In this document: one piece after another, positions 1 through 8,429 of the stretch
How positions within the stretch are numbered: the stretch's first letter is position 1
Layout: each line of letters opens with the position of its first letter
Translations under genes and position numbers: made by a program
Notes under the pieces: model-generated
What the model saw: only the letters and a program-made list of their open reading frames with translations
Databases searched by the model: none
Told to the model about the DNA's origin: nothing
Source of the DNA: Pseudopedobacter sp039918235
Lineage (GTDB): Bacteria; Bacteroidota; Bacteroidia; Sphingobacteriales; Sphingobacteriaceae
DNA length: 64,000 bases
Direction: 5' to 3'
Assembly (NCBI GenBank): GCA_039918235.1
Contig: JBDSHZ010000002.1
Coordinates: forward strand, 1-64,000

Positions 1-935
1 TAATAACCCCAGGTTTGGTAGTGGGTGCCGTTGCAGAACGAATTCGTTTTACCTCTTATATTTTGTTTACGGTACTGTTCAGCATATTTGTTTATGCACC
101 ATTGGCACACTGGACCTGGCATCCTGATGGATTCCTGTTTCAAATGGGGGCCTTAGATTTTGCAGGGGGAACAGTTGTGCATATCTCTGCCGGTTGTGCT
201 GCCTTAGCTGGTGCACTGGTATTAAAAAGAAGAAGAGTTCATCTTGATAAAAAAGAAATTCCACCTGCAAATATACCATATGTGTTGATTGGGACTGGTT
301 TATTATGGTTTGGTTGGTTCGGTTTTAATGCCGGTTCTGCTTTGGCAGCAAATGGTTTAGCGGTTTCTGCTTTTGCAACTACCAATACCGCAGCAGCAGC
401 GGCAGGTTTATCATGGATGTTTTTTGATGTCGTAAGAAATAAAAAACCTTCTGTGTTAGGGTTTTGTATTGGTGCGGTAGTTGGCCTTGTTTCCATTACT
501 CCAGCAGCAGGCTTTGTAAGTATTCCTCATAGTATTTTTATAGGTGCCTTTGCCGCATTGGTTTCTAACGTAGCAGTCTACTTTAAATCTAAATCAAGTT
601 TAGATGATACCTTAGATGTTTTTCCATGCCACGGGATTGGAGGTATGGTTGGCGTAATTATGACGGGGATCTTCGCTTCCAAAATGATCAATCCAGCGGG
701 TAATGATGGCTTGTTTTTTGGGAATGTTGATTTTTTCCTGATCCAAATGAAAACTTTGGTGATTACCGTAGTCTATAGTTTTACCGTCTCTTTCCTGATT
801 TTTAAACTCGTCAACTTTATAGAACCTATCAGGGTAAGTTCAGAAGAGGAAGAAATGGGACTCGATGAATCGCAACATTCAGAAAAATATTCACAGGGTA
901 CATTGCTCAGCCCACAAGAGTTTGTAGAGATTTAA
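1..935 (+). CDS. amt: Ammonium transporter Amt, 5' end cut off by window
   Basis: This is the C-terminal two thirds of an Amt/Rh-family ammonium channel of the inner membrane. The frame is open from base 3, so the gene starts outside the window and the TTG at 15 is not its start. The Amt signature DFAGGTVVHISAG carries the first pore histidine, and CHGIGGMVG later carries the second. Together these form the conserved twin-His pore. About eight hydrophobic segments follow in Amt order, and the cytoplasmic tail is short and acidic (EEEEMGLDESQ). Amt proteins normally have about 400-450 residues; roughly 310 are visible. A GlnK partner would be expected upstream but cannot be seen. The gene ends in a strong terminator. 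Confidence 0.95.
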   Translation, partial: ITPGLVVGAVAERIRFTSYILFTVLFSIFVYAPLAHWTWHPDGFLFQMGALDFAGGTVVHISAGCAALAGALVLKRRRVHLDKKEIPPANIPYVLIGTGLLWFGWFGFNAGSALAANGLAVSAFATTNTAAAAAGLSWMFFDVVRNKKPSVLGFCIGAVVGLVSITPAAGFVSIPHSIFIGAFAALVSNVAVYFKSKSSLDDTLDVFPCHGIGGMVGVIMTGIFASKMINPAGNDGLFFGNVDFFLIQMKTLVITVVYSFTVSFLIFKLVNFIEPIRVSSEEEEMGLDESQHSEKYSQGTLLSPQEFVEI

Positions 936-955
936 AAACCTATTAACCTTAATCA

Positions 956-990
956 GCCTGCATCTTTATTAACGAGATGCGGGCTTTTTT
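956..990 (+). terminator. Rho-independent terminator of amt
   Basis: A 10-bp stem (GCCTGCATCT at 956-965 with AGATGCGGGC at 975-984, one G-T pair) and a 9-base loop are followed by six T. It lies 20 bases after the amt stop and abuts the 3' end of the convergent ykuK-like gene. Confidence 0.85.
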
Positions 991-1462
991 ATTGAACCAT
1001 TTTGTTTGCACAATAGCTACTGGCAAAAGCTTCCGGTTTGGCTTTAAACACAAATCCCATACTCATAATATAACCCATGGCCTCGTGTAATGCGGCGTTT
1101 GATTTAAACTGCGGACTGGTATTAATGTCGGCATGCACTTCTAATTCTACCTCGTAAAGATCTAGTAAATCACAAAGAGAATAGGCGCATTCAATGGATT
1201 TTTGTACTTCAGATAGCATTCTTTCCTTAATGCTCATTTTTTGAGAAGTACGTTCCTGATGGATAAACATAAAGCCACCTTTTTGCTCCCTCAAAAACAC
1301 AATCACCGTTGCGAAATCTGTGATAGCTCCTTTCACTTGGGAATCTGTTCCAATACATACTTTAAGCTTATTGCCTAAATTGTACTCTCGTTCAATGGCT
1401 TGTTCTACTTCTTCAAGAATGGAGGAGGTGAGTTTTTCCCCGCTAAATTTTTTCCAGGTCAT
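989..1462 (-). CDS. YkuK-family RNase H-like protein
   Basis: The 157-residue protein matches the YkuK family (formerly DUF458), which has a predicted RNase H-like fold; its biochemical role is not established. Visible hallmarks are the IGTDSQ motif (Asp40) opening the first strand, the following strand ATVIVFLRE, and EVHADIN near residue 110, where a second acidic residue of the fold would lie. The length is normal for the family. It is convergent with amt. The start is the only ATG before the conserved TWKKFSG region. Family membership is fairly sure, but function is unknown. Confidence 0.8.
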   Translation of the reverse strand: MTWKKFSGEKLTSSILEEVEQAIEREYNLGNKLKVCIGTDSQVKGAITDFATVIVFLREQKGGFMFIHQERTSQKMSIKERMLSEVQKSIECAYSLCDLLDLYEVELEVHADINTSPQFKSNAALHEAMGYIMSMGFVFKAKPEAFASSYCANKMVQ

Positions 1463-1856
1463 AAATTCTAGTTTAGATTATTTAAGACCTTTTTTAGGGG
1501 TCTATAAAATTAAGTGATTGTTTATCATACTTTTATAAATTTAGCATTATTTAATTATTAACAAATGAAGCTTTTTTAACAATATGTCCTTTTTATTAAA
1601 GTACTATAGATCAACAATTTGATAGATAGCAAAGAAAGATTGGGAGATTTAATTTGCCGGGAACAGCAGCACTAGGATTGTAAAGCAATAAATGCATGCT
1701 TTAAAGAGAGATTTAAGGAACATCTGCAAAGTTGCTTAACGCTGATAGTCAATAACTAAGAGGTATACCAAGCAGTACTTAACACGAATTTTAATTTTCT
1801 GATCGACGCTCTTTGACTTCCATTTTTTTCCTTAAATTTAATTAAACATTTACGGT
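1463..1856. other. Intergenic region, possible decayed reading frame
   Basis: No intact gene is seen. One plus-strand frame at 1613-1759 reads like helical coding sequence (LIDSKERLGDLICREQQH, stop, then CFKERFKEHLQSCL, stop). This suggests an unrecognised decayed gene or chance. The rest is AT-rich and probably carries the promoters for the divergent flanking genes. Confidence 0.3.
1812..1840 (+). promoter_or_regulatory. Possible promoter of the small-protein gene
   Basis: TTTG at 1812-1815 and TAAATTTA at 1833-1840, 17 bases apart, resemble the Bacteroidota -33 (TTTG) and -7 (TAnnTTTG) elements. The last base of the -7 box deviates. It lies 20 bases before the start codon. Confidence 0.3.
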
Positions 1857-1859
1857 GTG

Positions 1860-2147
1860 ATGGCAAGAGTGAAAAATAATATATTTTTAGAAGGCCTGAG
1901 CGGGAAGCTGTATGGCTTAGTATTTAAAACTGGTAAAAATGGGACCTTTGCGTCTAAATTACCAGATAGGTCTAATGTCCAGCTCTCCGAAAAGCAGAAG
2001 GAAGGAAACCAGAAGTTTAAAGAAGCAGTGGCCTATGCAAAGGCATTGCTCGCAGATCCAGCGCAGAAAGCAACACTATTGGCCCGTACGCCCAAAGGCC
2101 GTAAACCCTATCATCAGGCACTTTCGGAATATTTGAAGAGTAAGTAA
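1860..2147 (+). CDS. Small Bacteroidota-type protein, paralog of the ORF at 31.8-32.1 kb
   Basis: A 95-residue basic protein of unknown function. The N-terminal part reads GLSGKLYGLVFKTGKNG, a glycine-rich beta-like stretch. A charged helical part follows: PDRSN, then FKEAVAYAK, and near the end YHQALSEYLK. The same blocks (PDKSN, FTNAVAYAK, YHALIAKYWK) recur in the gene at 31837-32136, so the two are paralogs. GTG at 1857 and ATG at 1860 are adjacent possible starts; ATG is preferred. It has no signal peptide or membrane segment. I recall comparable short 'GK-G-vFk' proteins scattered in Bacteroidota genomes, without a known role. Confidence 0.65.
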   Translation: MARVKNNIFLEGLSGKLYGLVFKTGKNGTFASKLPDRSNVQLSEKQKEGNQKFKEAVAYAKALLADPAQKATLLARTPKGRKPYHQALSEYLKSK

Positions 2148-2446
2148 GAACTGAATGAGGAACTCGAATTCAGGAATTGATTGCAATAGCTGTTTTCAGA
2201 TAGACAATCATTAAAGAACATAAAGCCTGGATGATCTTTTCTTGAGTATAGGTTAAAGCATCTTTAAGTATACTCTGAACGGAAGACGAACGGCAAACGG
2301 AGGGTAAAGCAGGTGTTGAAAATAAGAGGAGGCCGTCCTGAAAACAGCCTGACCTCTTTAAGTATAAAGTTAACAATTTTCGCTTTCTTTTACAAGAATT
2401 TGCAGTACAGATAATGATTTAATAGTACGCATGGATCAGCATTATT
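2148..2446. other. Intergenic region with one hairpin
   Basis: No convincing gene is present. A 68-codon minus-strand frame covers most of it but has no recognisable composition. An imperfect hairpin at about 2321-2358 (AAGAGG with CCTCTT, plus GGC with GCC inside) may act as a terminator for one of the two convergent neighbours. Confidence 0.35.
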
Positions 2447-4126
2447 CTAAACAATTTTTCTGTACTTAATCCGTTTCGGAGCCACATCACCCAAACGCTT
2501 TTTACGGTTTTCCTCATAATCTGAATAATTCCCTTCAAAGAAATAAACCTGAGAATCGCCTTCAAAGGCTAAGATATGTGTACAAATACGGTCTAAAAAC
2601 CACCTATCGTGGGAGATGACTACAGCACAGCCTCCAAAATCTTCTAAAGCTTCTTCTAATGCCCGCAAAGTGTTTACATCAATATCATTAGTAGGCTCAT
2701 CCAGTAAAAGCACATTGCTTCCTTCTTTTAAAGTAATTGCCAAATGCGCTCTATTCCTTTCTCCACCTGATAATACACCTACTTTTTTCTGCTGATCTGC
2801 ACCATTAAAGTTGAATTTAGAAACATAAGCTCTAGAATTTACCACTCTGTTTCCTAAAGGGATATTTTCTAAGCCTCCGGTAATATTTTCCCAAACAGAT
2901 TTATTGGGGTCTAAATCATCGTGACTCTGATCCACATAACCCAACTTCACGGTTTCTCCAACCCTGAAAGTTCCGTTATCTGGTTTATCCTGACCTGTAA
3001 TTAACCTGAATAGAGTAGTTTTACCCGCACCATTGGGTCCAATAATACCCACAATACCAGCAGGAGGGAGCGAGAAATTTAAATTATCAAATAATACTTT
3101 ATCACCAAAGGCTTTGGTCACATTGGTGGCTTCTATCACCACATTTCCCAATCTTGGTCCTGGTGGAATGAAGAGTTCTAATCTTTCTTCTCTTTCTTTG
3201 GTTTCTTCCGAAGCTAATTTATCATAATTAGACAAACGGGCTTTAGATTTTGCATGACGGGCTTTGGGTGCCATTTTAGACCATTCCAGCTCTCGCTCCA
3301 ACGTTTTTTGACGTTTGCTTTCTGTTTTTTCTTCTTGTGCTAAACGTTTGGCTTTTTGATCTAACCAACTGGAGTAATTTCCTTTCCATGGTAAACCTTC
3401 GCCACGGTCAAGTTCTAAAATCCAGCCTGCAACATTATCTAAGAAATACCTATCATGGGTAACTGCAATCACCGTCCCGGCATATTGCTGTAAATGCTGT
3501 TCTAACCAATCAATCGACTCTGCGTCTAAGTGGTTGGTAGGCTCATCCAATAACAATACGTCTGGTTGTTGAATCAATAAACGGCATAATGCGACTCTTC
3601 TGCGTTCCCCTCCTGACAAAGTGGCAATCAAAGTATCCGGTTCCGGACAACGTAGGGCATCCATTGCTCTTTCCAGCTTTAAATCCAATCCCCAGCCATC
3701 TACCGCATCAATCTGATCCTGTAATTCGCCTTGGCGGTTCATCAGTTTTTCCATGGCATCAGCATCCTCATAAAACTCGGTTAAACCAAATTTTTCATTG
3801 ATTTCTTCGTATTCCTGAAGGATATCTGTCACTGCTTTGGCTCCTTCTTCCACAATTTCTTTCACCGTTTTTGAGGGATCCAATTCTGGCTCTTGAGCCA
3901 AGTAACCTAAGGTATAACCCGGGGAGAATACCACTTCCCCTTGATAAGCTTTATCTAAACCTGCAATGATCTTTAATACAGAGGATTTACCTGAGCCATT
4001 CAGTCCGATTACGCCTATTTTTGCACCATAAAAAAAAGATAGGTATATGTTTTTTAACACCTGTTTCTGTGGCGGGTAAACCTTATTTACACCTGCCATT
4101 GAAAAGATTATTTTCTCGTCTGCCAT
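2447..4126 (-). CDS. ettA: Energy-dependent translational throttle EttA (ABC-F ATPase)
   Basis: EttA is a soluble ABC-F protein that binds the ribosomal E site and gates entry into elongation according to ATP/ADP level. It has two ABC domains: Walker A GLNGSGKSS near residue 45, signature LSGGERRR and Walker B LLLDEPTNHLD, then a second GPNGAGKTT, LSGGERNR and LLLDEPTNDID. A charged linker (KRQKTLERELEWSKMAPKAR) separates them. The arm insertion after the first Walker A fits EttA. The frame is open to 4168, but MADEKIIFSMAGVNKVYPP at 4126 matches the family N-terminus and gives 559 residues, close to the 555 of E. coli. It is divergent from clpC. Confidence 0.93.
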   Translation of the reverse strand: MADEKIIFSMAGVNKVYPPQKQVLKNIYLSFFYGAKIGVIGLNGSGKSSVLKIIAGLDKAYQGEVVFSPGYTLGYLAQEPELDPSKTVKEIVEEGAKAVTDILQEYEEINEKFGLTEFYEDADAMEKLMNRQGELQDQIDAVDGWGLDLKLERAMDALRCPEPDTLIATLSGGERRRVALCRLLIQQPDVLLLDEPTNHLDAESIDWLEQHLQQYAGTVIAVTHDRYFLDNVAGWILELDRGEGLPWKGNYSSWLDQKAKRLAQEEKTESKRQKTLERELEWSKMAPKARHAKSKARLSNYDKLASEETKEREERLELFIPPGPRLGNVVIEATNVTKAFGDKVLFDNLNFSLPPAGIVGIIGPNGAGKTTLFRLITGQDKPDNGTFRVGETVKLGYVDQSHDDLDPNKSVWENITGGLENIPLGNRVVNSRAYVSKFNFNGADQQKKVGVLSGGERNRAHLAITLKEGSNVLLLDEPTNDIDVNTLRALEEALEDFGGCAVVISHDRWFLDRICTHILAFEGDSQVYFFEGNYSDYEENRKKRLGDVAPKRIKYRKIV

Positions 4127-4319
4127 TTTTTCCTTTAATTGAGATGCGAATATCGGGTTTTTGGTCAAATAACAGTAAATATTCTGAACATAGGAGCTGA
4201 AGTAGCGTTTTCCACGTAATTGGTCGTATTGTTGATAAATACTCCTTAACGTGGCTAATCAGTTTAGAAAACTATTTAATACATTAGAACGTTCAACACT
4301 TACAGAGAAAGATTTTTAT

Positions 4320-6863
4320 ATGGAAGCAAAATTTTCACCGAGAGTAAAAGACGTGATTTCTTACAGCAGAGAAGAAGCATTAAGACTAGGTCACGACTAT
4401 ATCGGTACAGAACACTTATTGCTAGGATTGATTAGGGAAGGAGATGGTATGGCGATAAAGATTTTAAAATCTTTAGGTGTTGATACCGCAAAACTTCGCA
4501 GAGCTATAGAGGATGCGGTGAGAGGTAATTCTGGTACTACGGTTAATTTGGGGAATATCCCATTGACCAAACAGGCAGAAAAGGTTTTAAAAATCACCTA
4601 TTTAGAGGCAAAGATTTTTAAAAGCGATGTAATAGGTACAGAACATCTACTGCTATCAATTTTAAGAGAAGAAGACAATATTGCTTCACAGCTGTTGGCA
4701 CAGTTTAATTTGAATTATGAGCTGTTTAAAGCCGAAGTAGAGAATAATAAAGATGGCTTTAAAGATGATCCATCAAATTCTACCGCAGGTGGGGAAGAAG
4801 ACTTTAAGGACGATGATGCTTTTACTGCTCCTAAAAAAGTTTCCGACATCAAATCTAAAACTCCGGTTTTAGATAATTTTGGAAGAGATTTAACCAGAAT
4901 GGCGGAAGACGGTAAGTTGGATGCTATTGTTGGCCGTGAAAAGGAAATTGAAAGGGTTTCACAAATCCTTTCCAGAAGAAAGAAAAACAATCCTATTCTG
5001 ATTGGTGAACCAGGTGTTGGTAAATCTGCCATAGCAGAAGGTTTAGCGCTAAGAATTGTTCAGCGTAAAGTTTCAAGGGTTTTATTTAATAAAAGGGTAG
5101 TCACGCTTGATTTGGCTTCTTTGGTTGCCGGTACTAAATACCGTGGTCAGTTTGAGGAGAGAATGAAAGCAGTAATGAATGAATTAGAGAAATCTCCTGA
5201 TGTGATTTTATTTATTGATGAGATTCATACCATTGTTGGTGCAGGTGGCGCTTCAGGTTCATTAGATGCTTCTAATATGTTTAAACCTGCTTTAGCAAGG
5301 GGAGAAATTCAATGTATTGGTGCAACTACTTTAGATGAATACCGTCAGTATATTGAAAAAGATGGTGCTTTAGACCGTCGTTTCCAAAAAGTAATGATTG
5401 AGCCAGCTACTCCAGAAGAAACAGTTGAGATTTTAACAAGGATTAAAGATAAATACGAAGATCACCATGGCGTTACTTATACAGATGAAGCAATTAATGC
5501 TTGTGTAAGTTTAACTACCAGATACATTACCGACCGTTTTCTTCCTGATAAAGCGATTGACGCTTTGGATGAAGCAGGTTCAAGAGTGCATTTGACCAAT
5601 ATTCATGTTCCACAGAATATTATTGATATTGAGTTGAAGATTGAGCAGATTAAAGTAGAGAAGAATAGGGTTGTAAAAAGCCAGAAATACGAAGAAGCGG
5701 CAAAATTAAGAGATACAGAAAAAAATCTTTTGGAAGAATTGGACAAAGCTAAAACAGAATGGGAAGCAGAAACCAAAACCAAAAGATATACGGTAACAGA
5801 TGATAATGTTGCAGAGGTAGTTTCTATGATGACGGGGATTCCCGTTCAAAGAGTAGGGCAGGCAGACAGTACAAAACTGTTGAATATGTTTGAAAAGATC
5901 AATGAGAAAATCATTGGTCAGGATGAAGCCATTAAGAAATTAACCAAAGCGATTCAGAGAACCAGAGCAGGATTGAAAGACCCTAAAAAACCAATCGGTT
6001 CATTTATTTTCTTAGGTCCAACCGGAGTGGGTAAAACAGAACTGGCAAAAGAACTAGCAAGATTTATGTTCGATTCTGATGATGCACTGATTCAGATTGA
6101 CATGAGCGAATACATGGAGAAATTTGCGATTTCCCGATTAGTGGGAGCGCCTCCGGGATATGTAGGTTATGAAGAAGGTGGCCAGCTGACTGAAAAAGTA
6201 AGAAGAAAGCCTTATTCAGTGATCTTATTAGATGAGATTGAAAAAGCGCATCCAGATGTTTTTAATATTCTTTTACAGGTCTTGGATGAAGGTCAGTTGA
6301 CAGATTCTTTGGGTAGAAAAGTAGATTTCAGGAACACAATTGTGATCATGACTTCTAACATTGGTGCCCGTCAGTTAAAAGACTTCGGACAAGGTGTTGG
6401 TTTTTCTACCACAGCAAAAAGTTCTCAAACAGAATCTCATAGCAGGGCAGTCATTGAAAGTGCTTTAAAAAGAGCTTTTGCACCTGAATTTTTAAACAGG
6501 GTTGATGATGTAATTGTATTTAACTCTTTGGCAAAAGAAGAAATATTCAAAATTATTGACATAGAACTAAAAGCTTTATTCGGAAGGGTTCACGCTTTAG
6601 GTTATGATATTAAGTTAACCGAGGAAGCTAAAGAATACATTGCAGAAAAAGGTTTTGATTCCAATTTTGGAGCAAGACCTTTGAAAAGGGCCATCCAGAA
6701 ATTTTTAGAAGATCCTATTGCAGAAGAAATCCTTAAAGGAGAACTTTCTGAAGGAGACACCATGGAAGTTGATTTTGATAAAGAAAAAGAAGAGGTGAAA
6801 ATTATTGGTAAAACCGCCAAGAAAAAGAAGAAGAAAGAAGAAGAGAAGGAAGGCGGAGAGTAA
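4320..6863 (+). CDS. clpC: ATP-dependent Clp protease ATP-binding subunit ClpC
   Basis: A Hsp100 unfoldase that feeds substrates to ClpP. Domains in order are two Clp_N repeats (about 1-140, GTEHLLLGLIREGDG and GTEHLLLSILREED), AAA1 with Walker A GEPGVGKSA near residue 230, a UVR-type middle motif (YEEAAKLRDTEKNLL) marking ClpC rather than ClpB, AAA2 with GPTGVGKTE near 568, and a lysine/glutamate-rich C-terminus (KKKKKKEEEKE). The frame extends to a GTG at 4251, but the ATG at 4320 gives the standard family start MEAKFSPRVKDVIS and 847 residues. A terminator follows, so it appears monocistronic. Confidence 0.95.
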   Translation: MEAKFSPRVKDVISYSREEALRLGHDYIGTEHLLLGLIREGDGMAIKILKSLGVDTAKLRRAIEDAVRGNSGTTVNLGNIPLTKQAEKVLKITYLEAKIFKSDVIGTEHLLLSILREEDNIASQLLAQFNLNYELFKAEVENNKDGFKDDPSNSTAGGEEDFKDDDAFTAPKKVSDIKSKTPVLDNFGRDLTRMAEDGKLDAIVGREKEIERVSQILSRRKKNNPILIGEPGVGKSAIAEGLALRIVQRKVSRVLFNKRVVTLDLASLVAGTKYRGQFEERMKAVMNELEKSPDVILFIDEIHTIVGAGGASGSLDASNMFKPALARGEIQCIGATTLDEYRQYIEKDGALDRRFQKVMIEPATPEETVEILTRIKDKYEDHHGVTYTDEAINACVSLTTRYITDRFLPDKAIDALDEAGSRVHLTNIHVPQNIIDIELKIEQIKVEKNRVVKSQKYEEAAKLRDTEKNLLEELDKAKTEWEAETKTKRYTVTDDNVAEVVSMMTGIPVQRVGQADSTKLLNMFEKINEKIIGQDEAIKKLTKAIQRTRAGLKDPKKPIGSFIFLGPTGVGKTELAKELARFMFDSDDALIQIDMSEYMEKFAISRLVGAPPGYVGYEEGGQLTEKVRRKPYSVILLDEIEKAHPDVFNILLQVLDEGQLTDSLGRKVDFRNTIVIMTSNIGARQLKDFGQGVGFSTTAKSSQTESHSRAVIESALKRAFAPEFLNRVDDVIVFNSLAKEEIFKIIDIELKALFGRVHALGYDIKLTEEAKEYIAEKGFDSNFGARPLKRAIQKFLEDPIAEEILKGELSEGDTMEVDFDKEKEEVKIIGKTAKKKKKKEEEKEGGE

Positions 6864-6885
6864 CAATTTAACCTCCAATTGAGAA

Positions 6886-6915
6886 ACATCCCGATACTAT
6901 CGGGGTGTTTTTTTT
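6886..6915 (+). terminator. Rho-independent terminator of clpC
   Basis: A 10-bp stem (6886-6895 with 6899-6908, core CCCGAT/ATCGGG, one G-T pair) and a 3-base loop lead into eight T. It begins 22 bases after the clpC stop. Confidence 0.85.
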
Positions 6916-6981
6916 GTTTAAGGTGCAGCCATTCGGCAGAATGGTTCGTCTTTTGATTATACAAATTAAACAAATACACAC

Positions 6982-7383
6982 ATGAAAAAGATCTTATTTT
7001 TATTTTTAGGCTTAGTGATACTTGGAGTATCAGCCTGTAGAAAAGAGTATATCACCAATACTACTCCAAACCAAACCATTTATTACACTTTAAATAACAG
7101 TAATTGGAGTTTAAGCGGAGATGGCAAAACTTATTTGGCTTCTATTCCATTCGCTAGTTCCGATATCTACCTTAATCAATATGATGGTTTACTACTTTAT
7201 ATTTCTTATGATTCAGGAAAGACCTATATTTCTGTGCCCCAAACCTATAATGGATTGTCTTATAGCTATTCTGTTGATAACGATAAGGTTTATATAGAGG
7301 TTCAAAACTCAGATGGTAGTGTGGGGGTTTCTAACCCTGGTAATATGACTGCAAAAGTAGTCTTGATTCCATCGCAAGAATAG
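6982..7383 (+). CDS. Hypothetical lipoprotein
   Basis: A 133-residue protein with a clear lipoprotein signal peptide: MKK, a hydrophobic core, and lipobox GVSAC with the acylated Cys at residue 19. The mature part starts RKEYITNTT and is rich in Tyr, Ser and Asn with alternating beta-strand-like pattern (YYTLNNSNWSLSGDG, IYIEVQNSDG). This suggests a small beta-sandwich domain at the outer membrane or periplasmic face. I do not recognise a named family. It stands alone between two terminators. Confidence 0.75.
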   Translation: MKKILFLFLGLVILGVSACRKEYITNTTPNQTIYYTLNNSNWSLSGDGKTYLASIPFASSDIYLNQYDGLLLYISYDSGKTYISVPQTYNGLSYSYSVDNDKVYIEVQNSDGSVGVSNPGNMTAKVVLIPSQE

Positions 7384-7401
7384 AATGAATATAATGAACA
7401 T

Positions 7402-7433
7402 AAAGCTCCTCCAATCAAATGGAAGGAGCTTTA
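7402..7433 (+). terminator. Terminator after the lipoprotein gene
   Basis: A 9-bp stem, AAAGCTCCT (7402-7410) with AGGAGCTTT (7424-7432), extends by CC/GG across a one-base bulge. It sits between two convergent genes, so it may serve both; the T-run is weak (TTTATCGTTTT). Confidence 0.7.
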
Positions 7434-7438
7434 TCGTT

Positions 7439-7822
7439 TTATAGCACAGCGGTCATCTCTATTTCTACCAGCATTGCCGGGTCTATCAATTTTGAAACCT
7501 CTACCATGGTAGTTGCAGGTTTTATATCTTTAAAAAATAAGCCATGTGCTTTTCCTGCTTCTTCCCATTGGGTAATGTCGGTCACAAACATTCTGGTTCT
7601 TACTACGTTTTCCAAAGAAAAACCAGCCTCCTCCAGTACTTTTTTCTGTTTTGCTATAATTGCTTTACTTTGCTCAAAAAGTGTAGTTAAAGGATTTCCA
7701 TCTTCATCCTGTGTGGCAGTTGTCCCTGAAATTTCAATGGTGTTTCCAATCTTTACTGCTCGGCAATAGCCTATAATGTCTTCCCATGGTCCGCCGGTGG
7801 TGTAATTTTGTCTTTGACTCAT
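7439..7822 (-). CDS. Rid-family (YjgF/UK114) protein
   Basis: A 127-residue single-domain protein of the Rid superfamily. Canonical RidA hydrolyses reactive enamine/imine products of PLP enzymes. The fold is recognisable from ISGTTATQDEDG, the central helix with VVRTRMFVTDI, and the C-terminal strand VEIEMTAVL. The usual catalytic Arg of RidA lies in a PARS-type motif; here the equivalent reads PATTMVEV, so the Arg is replaced by Thr. The protein is therefore better placed in a Rid subfamily without proven imine deaminase activity. It is monocistronic and convergent with the lipoprotein gene. Confidence 0.85.
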   Translation of the reverse strand: MSQRQNYTTGGPWEDIIGYCRAVKIGNTIEISGTTATQDEDGNPLTTLFEQSKAIIAKQKKVLEEAGFSLENVVRTRMFVTDITQWEEAGKAHGLFFKDIKPATTMVEVSKLIDPAMLVEIEMTAVL

Positions 7823-7879
7823 TTTGATTATTTGTATTTTTTTTAGATTTTTTGAATGTGTTAAATTAAGCGTTTTGTT

Positions 7880-8422
7880 TTATTTCAGATATTTTGCTGG
7901 CACATTTTCAGTTAGCCAAACGCCATTGTCTGCTAAGAAAAATTGAAAATTGTCCATATACATTTGTGTGGCAAGCACTTTAAAAACAAAAGGTTTTCCG
8001 TGTCTTTTTCCAACTTTAATTGCTGTTTCAGTATCGCTACTTAAATGAACATGTTGTCTGCTTCGTTTTTCAATTCCTGTGTTCAAAATTGATTCAACTG
8101 ATTTTTCATTAGTACCGTGAAAAAGCATTTCTGGCGGTTTTTGATTAGTGTAACCTAATTCAATGTTTACCGAATGTCCTTGACTTGCTCTTATTTTGTC
8201 AAGCTTATCATTAAAAGTAAATCTCTTTTTAGAATTTTTAGCAACAACATGATGGAGTATTTCTCTGTCAAATGGTATTCCGTAGTTGTCTGCCTTTGTT
8301 ATTAATTCATCTATAGCAGCCCAGCCGTTTTGGTCAAGTTGAATGTCAATTTTTTCAGGATGGTGTCGCAATACATAACTTAAAAACTTGCTGATATGAT
8401 TTGTTTGTTTTTCAGTAATCAT
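7880..8422 (-). CDS. kptA: RNA 2'-phosphotransferase KptA/Tpt1
   Basis: KptA/Tpt1 removes a 2'-phosphate from RNA using NAD+, giving ADP-ribose 1'',2''-cyclic phosphate. The eukaryotic substrate is spliced tRNA; the bacterial target is not settled. The 180-residue protein has the expected two lobes. The N-terminal winged-helix lobe carries SKFLSYVLRHHP (Arg19, His20) and IRASQGHS (Arg78). The ART-like lobe carries LFHGT, SRQHVHLS and GKRHGKP (Arg140). These match the Arg-His-Arg-Arg active-site set. It starts 7 bases after the stop of the upstream secreted hydrolase, so co-transcription is likely although the functions look unrelated. Confidence 0.93.
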   Translation of the reverse strand: MITEKQTNHISKFLSYVLRHHPEKIDIQLDQNGWAAIDELITKADNYGIPFDREILHHVVAKNSKKRFTFNDKLDKIRASQGHSVNIELGYTNQKPPEMLFHGTNEKSVESILNTGIEKRSRQHVHLSSDTETAIKVGKRHGKPFVFKVLATQMYMDNFQFFLADNGVWLTENVPAKYLK

Positions 8423-8429
8423 TTTATGA

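Noticed and set aside
2170..2376. 68-codon minus-strand frame between the small protein gene and ettA
   Set aside because: Composition is not protein-like, no family is recognisable, and it overlaps a hairpin that looks non-coding.
4251..4319. Extended clpC start at GTG 4251
   Set aside because: The extra 23 residues are not part of the family; the ATG at 4320 gives the standard N-terminus.
7439..7822. Canonical RidA imine deaminase
   Set aside because: The catalytic Arg position is Thr, so only Rid-superfamily membership is claimed.
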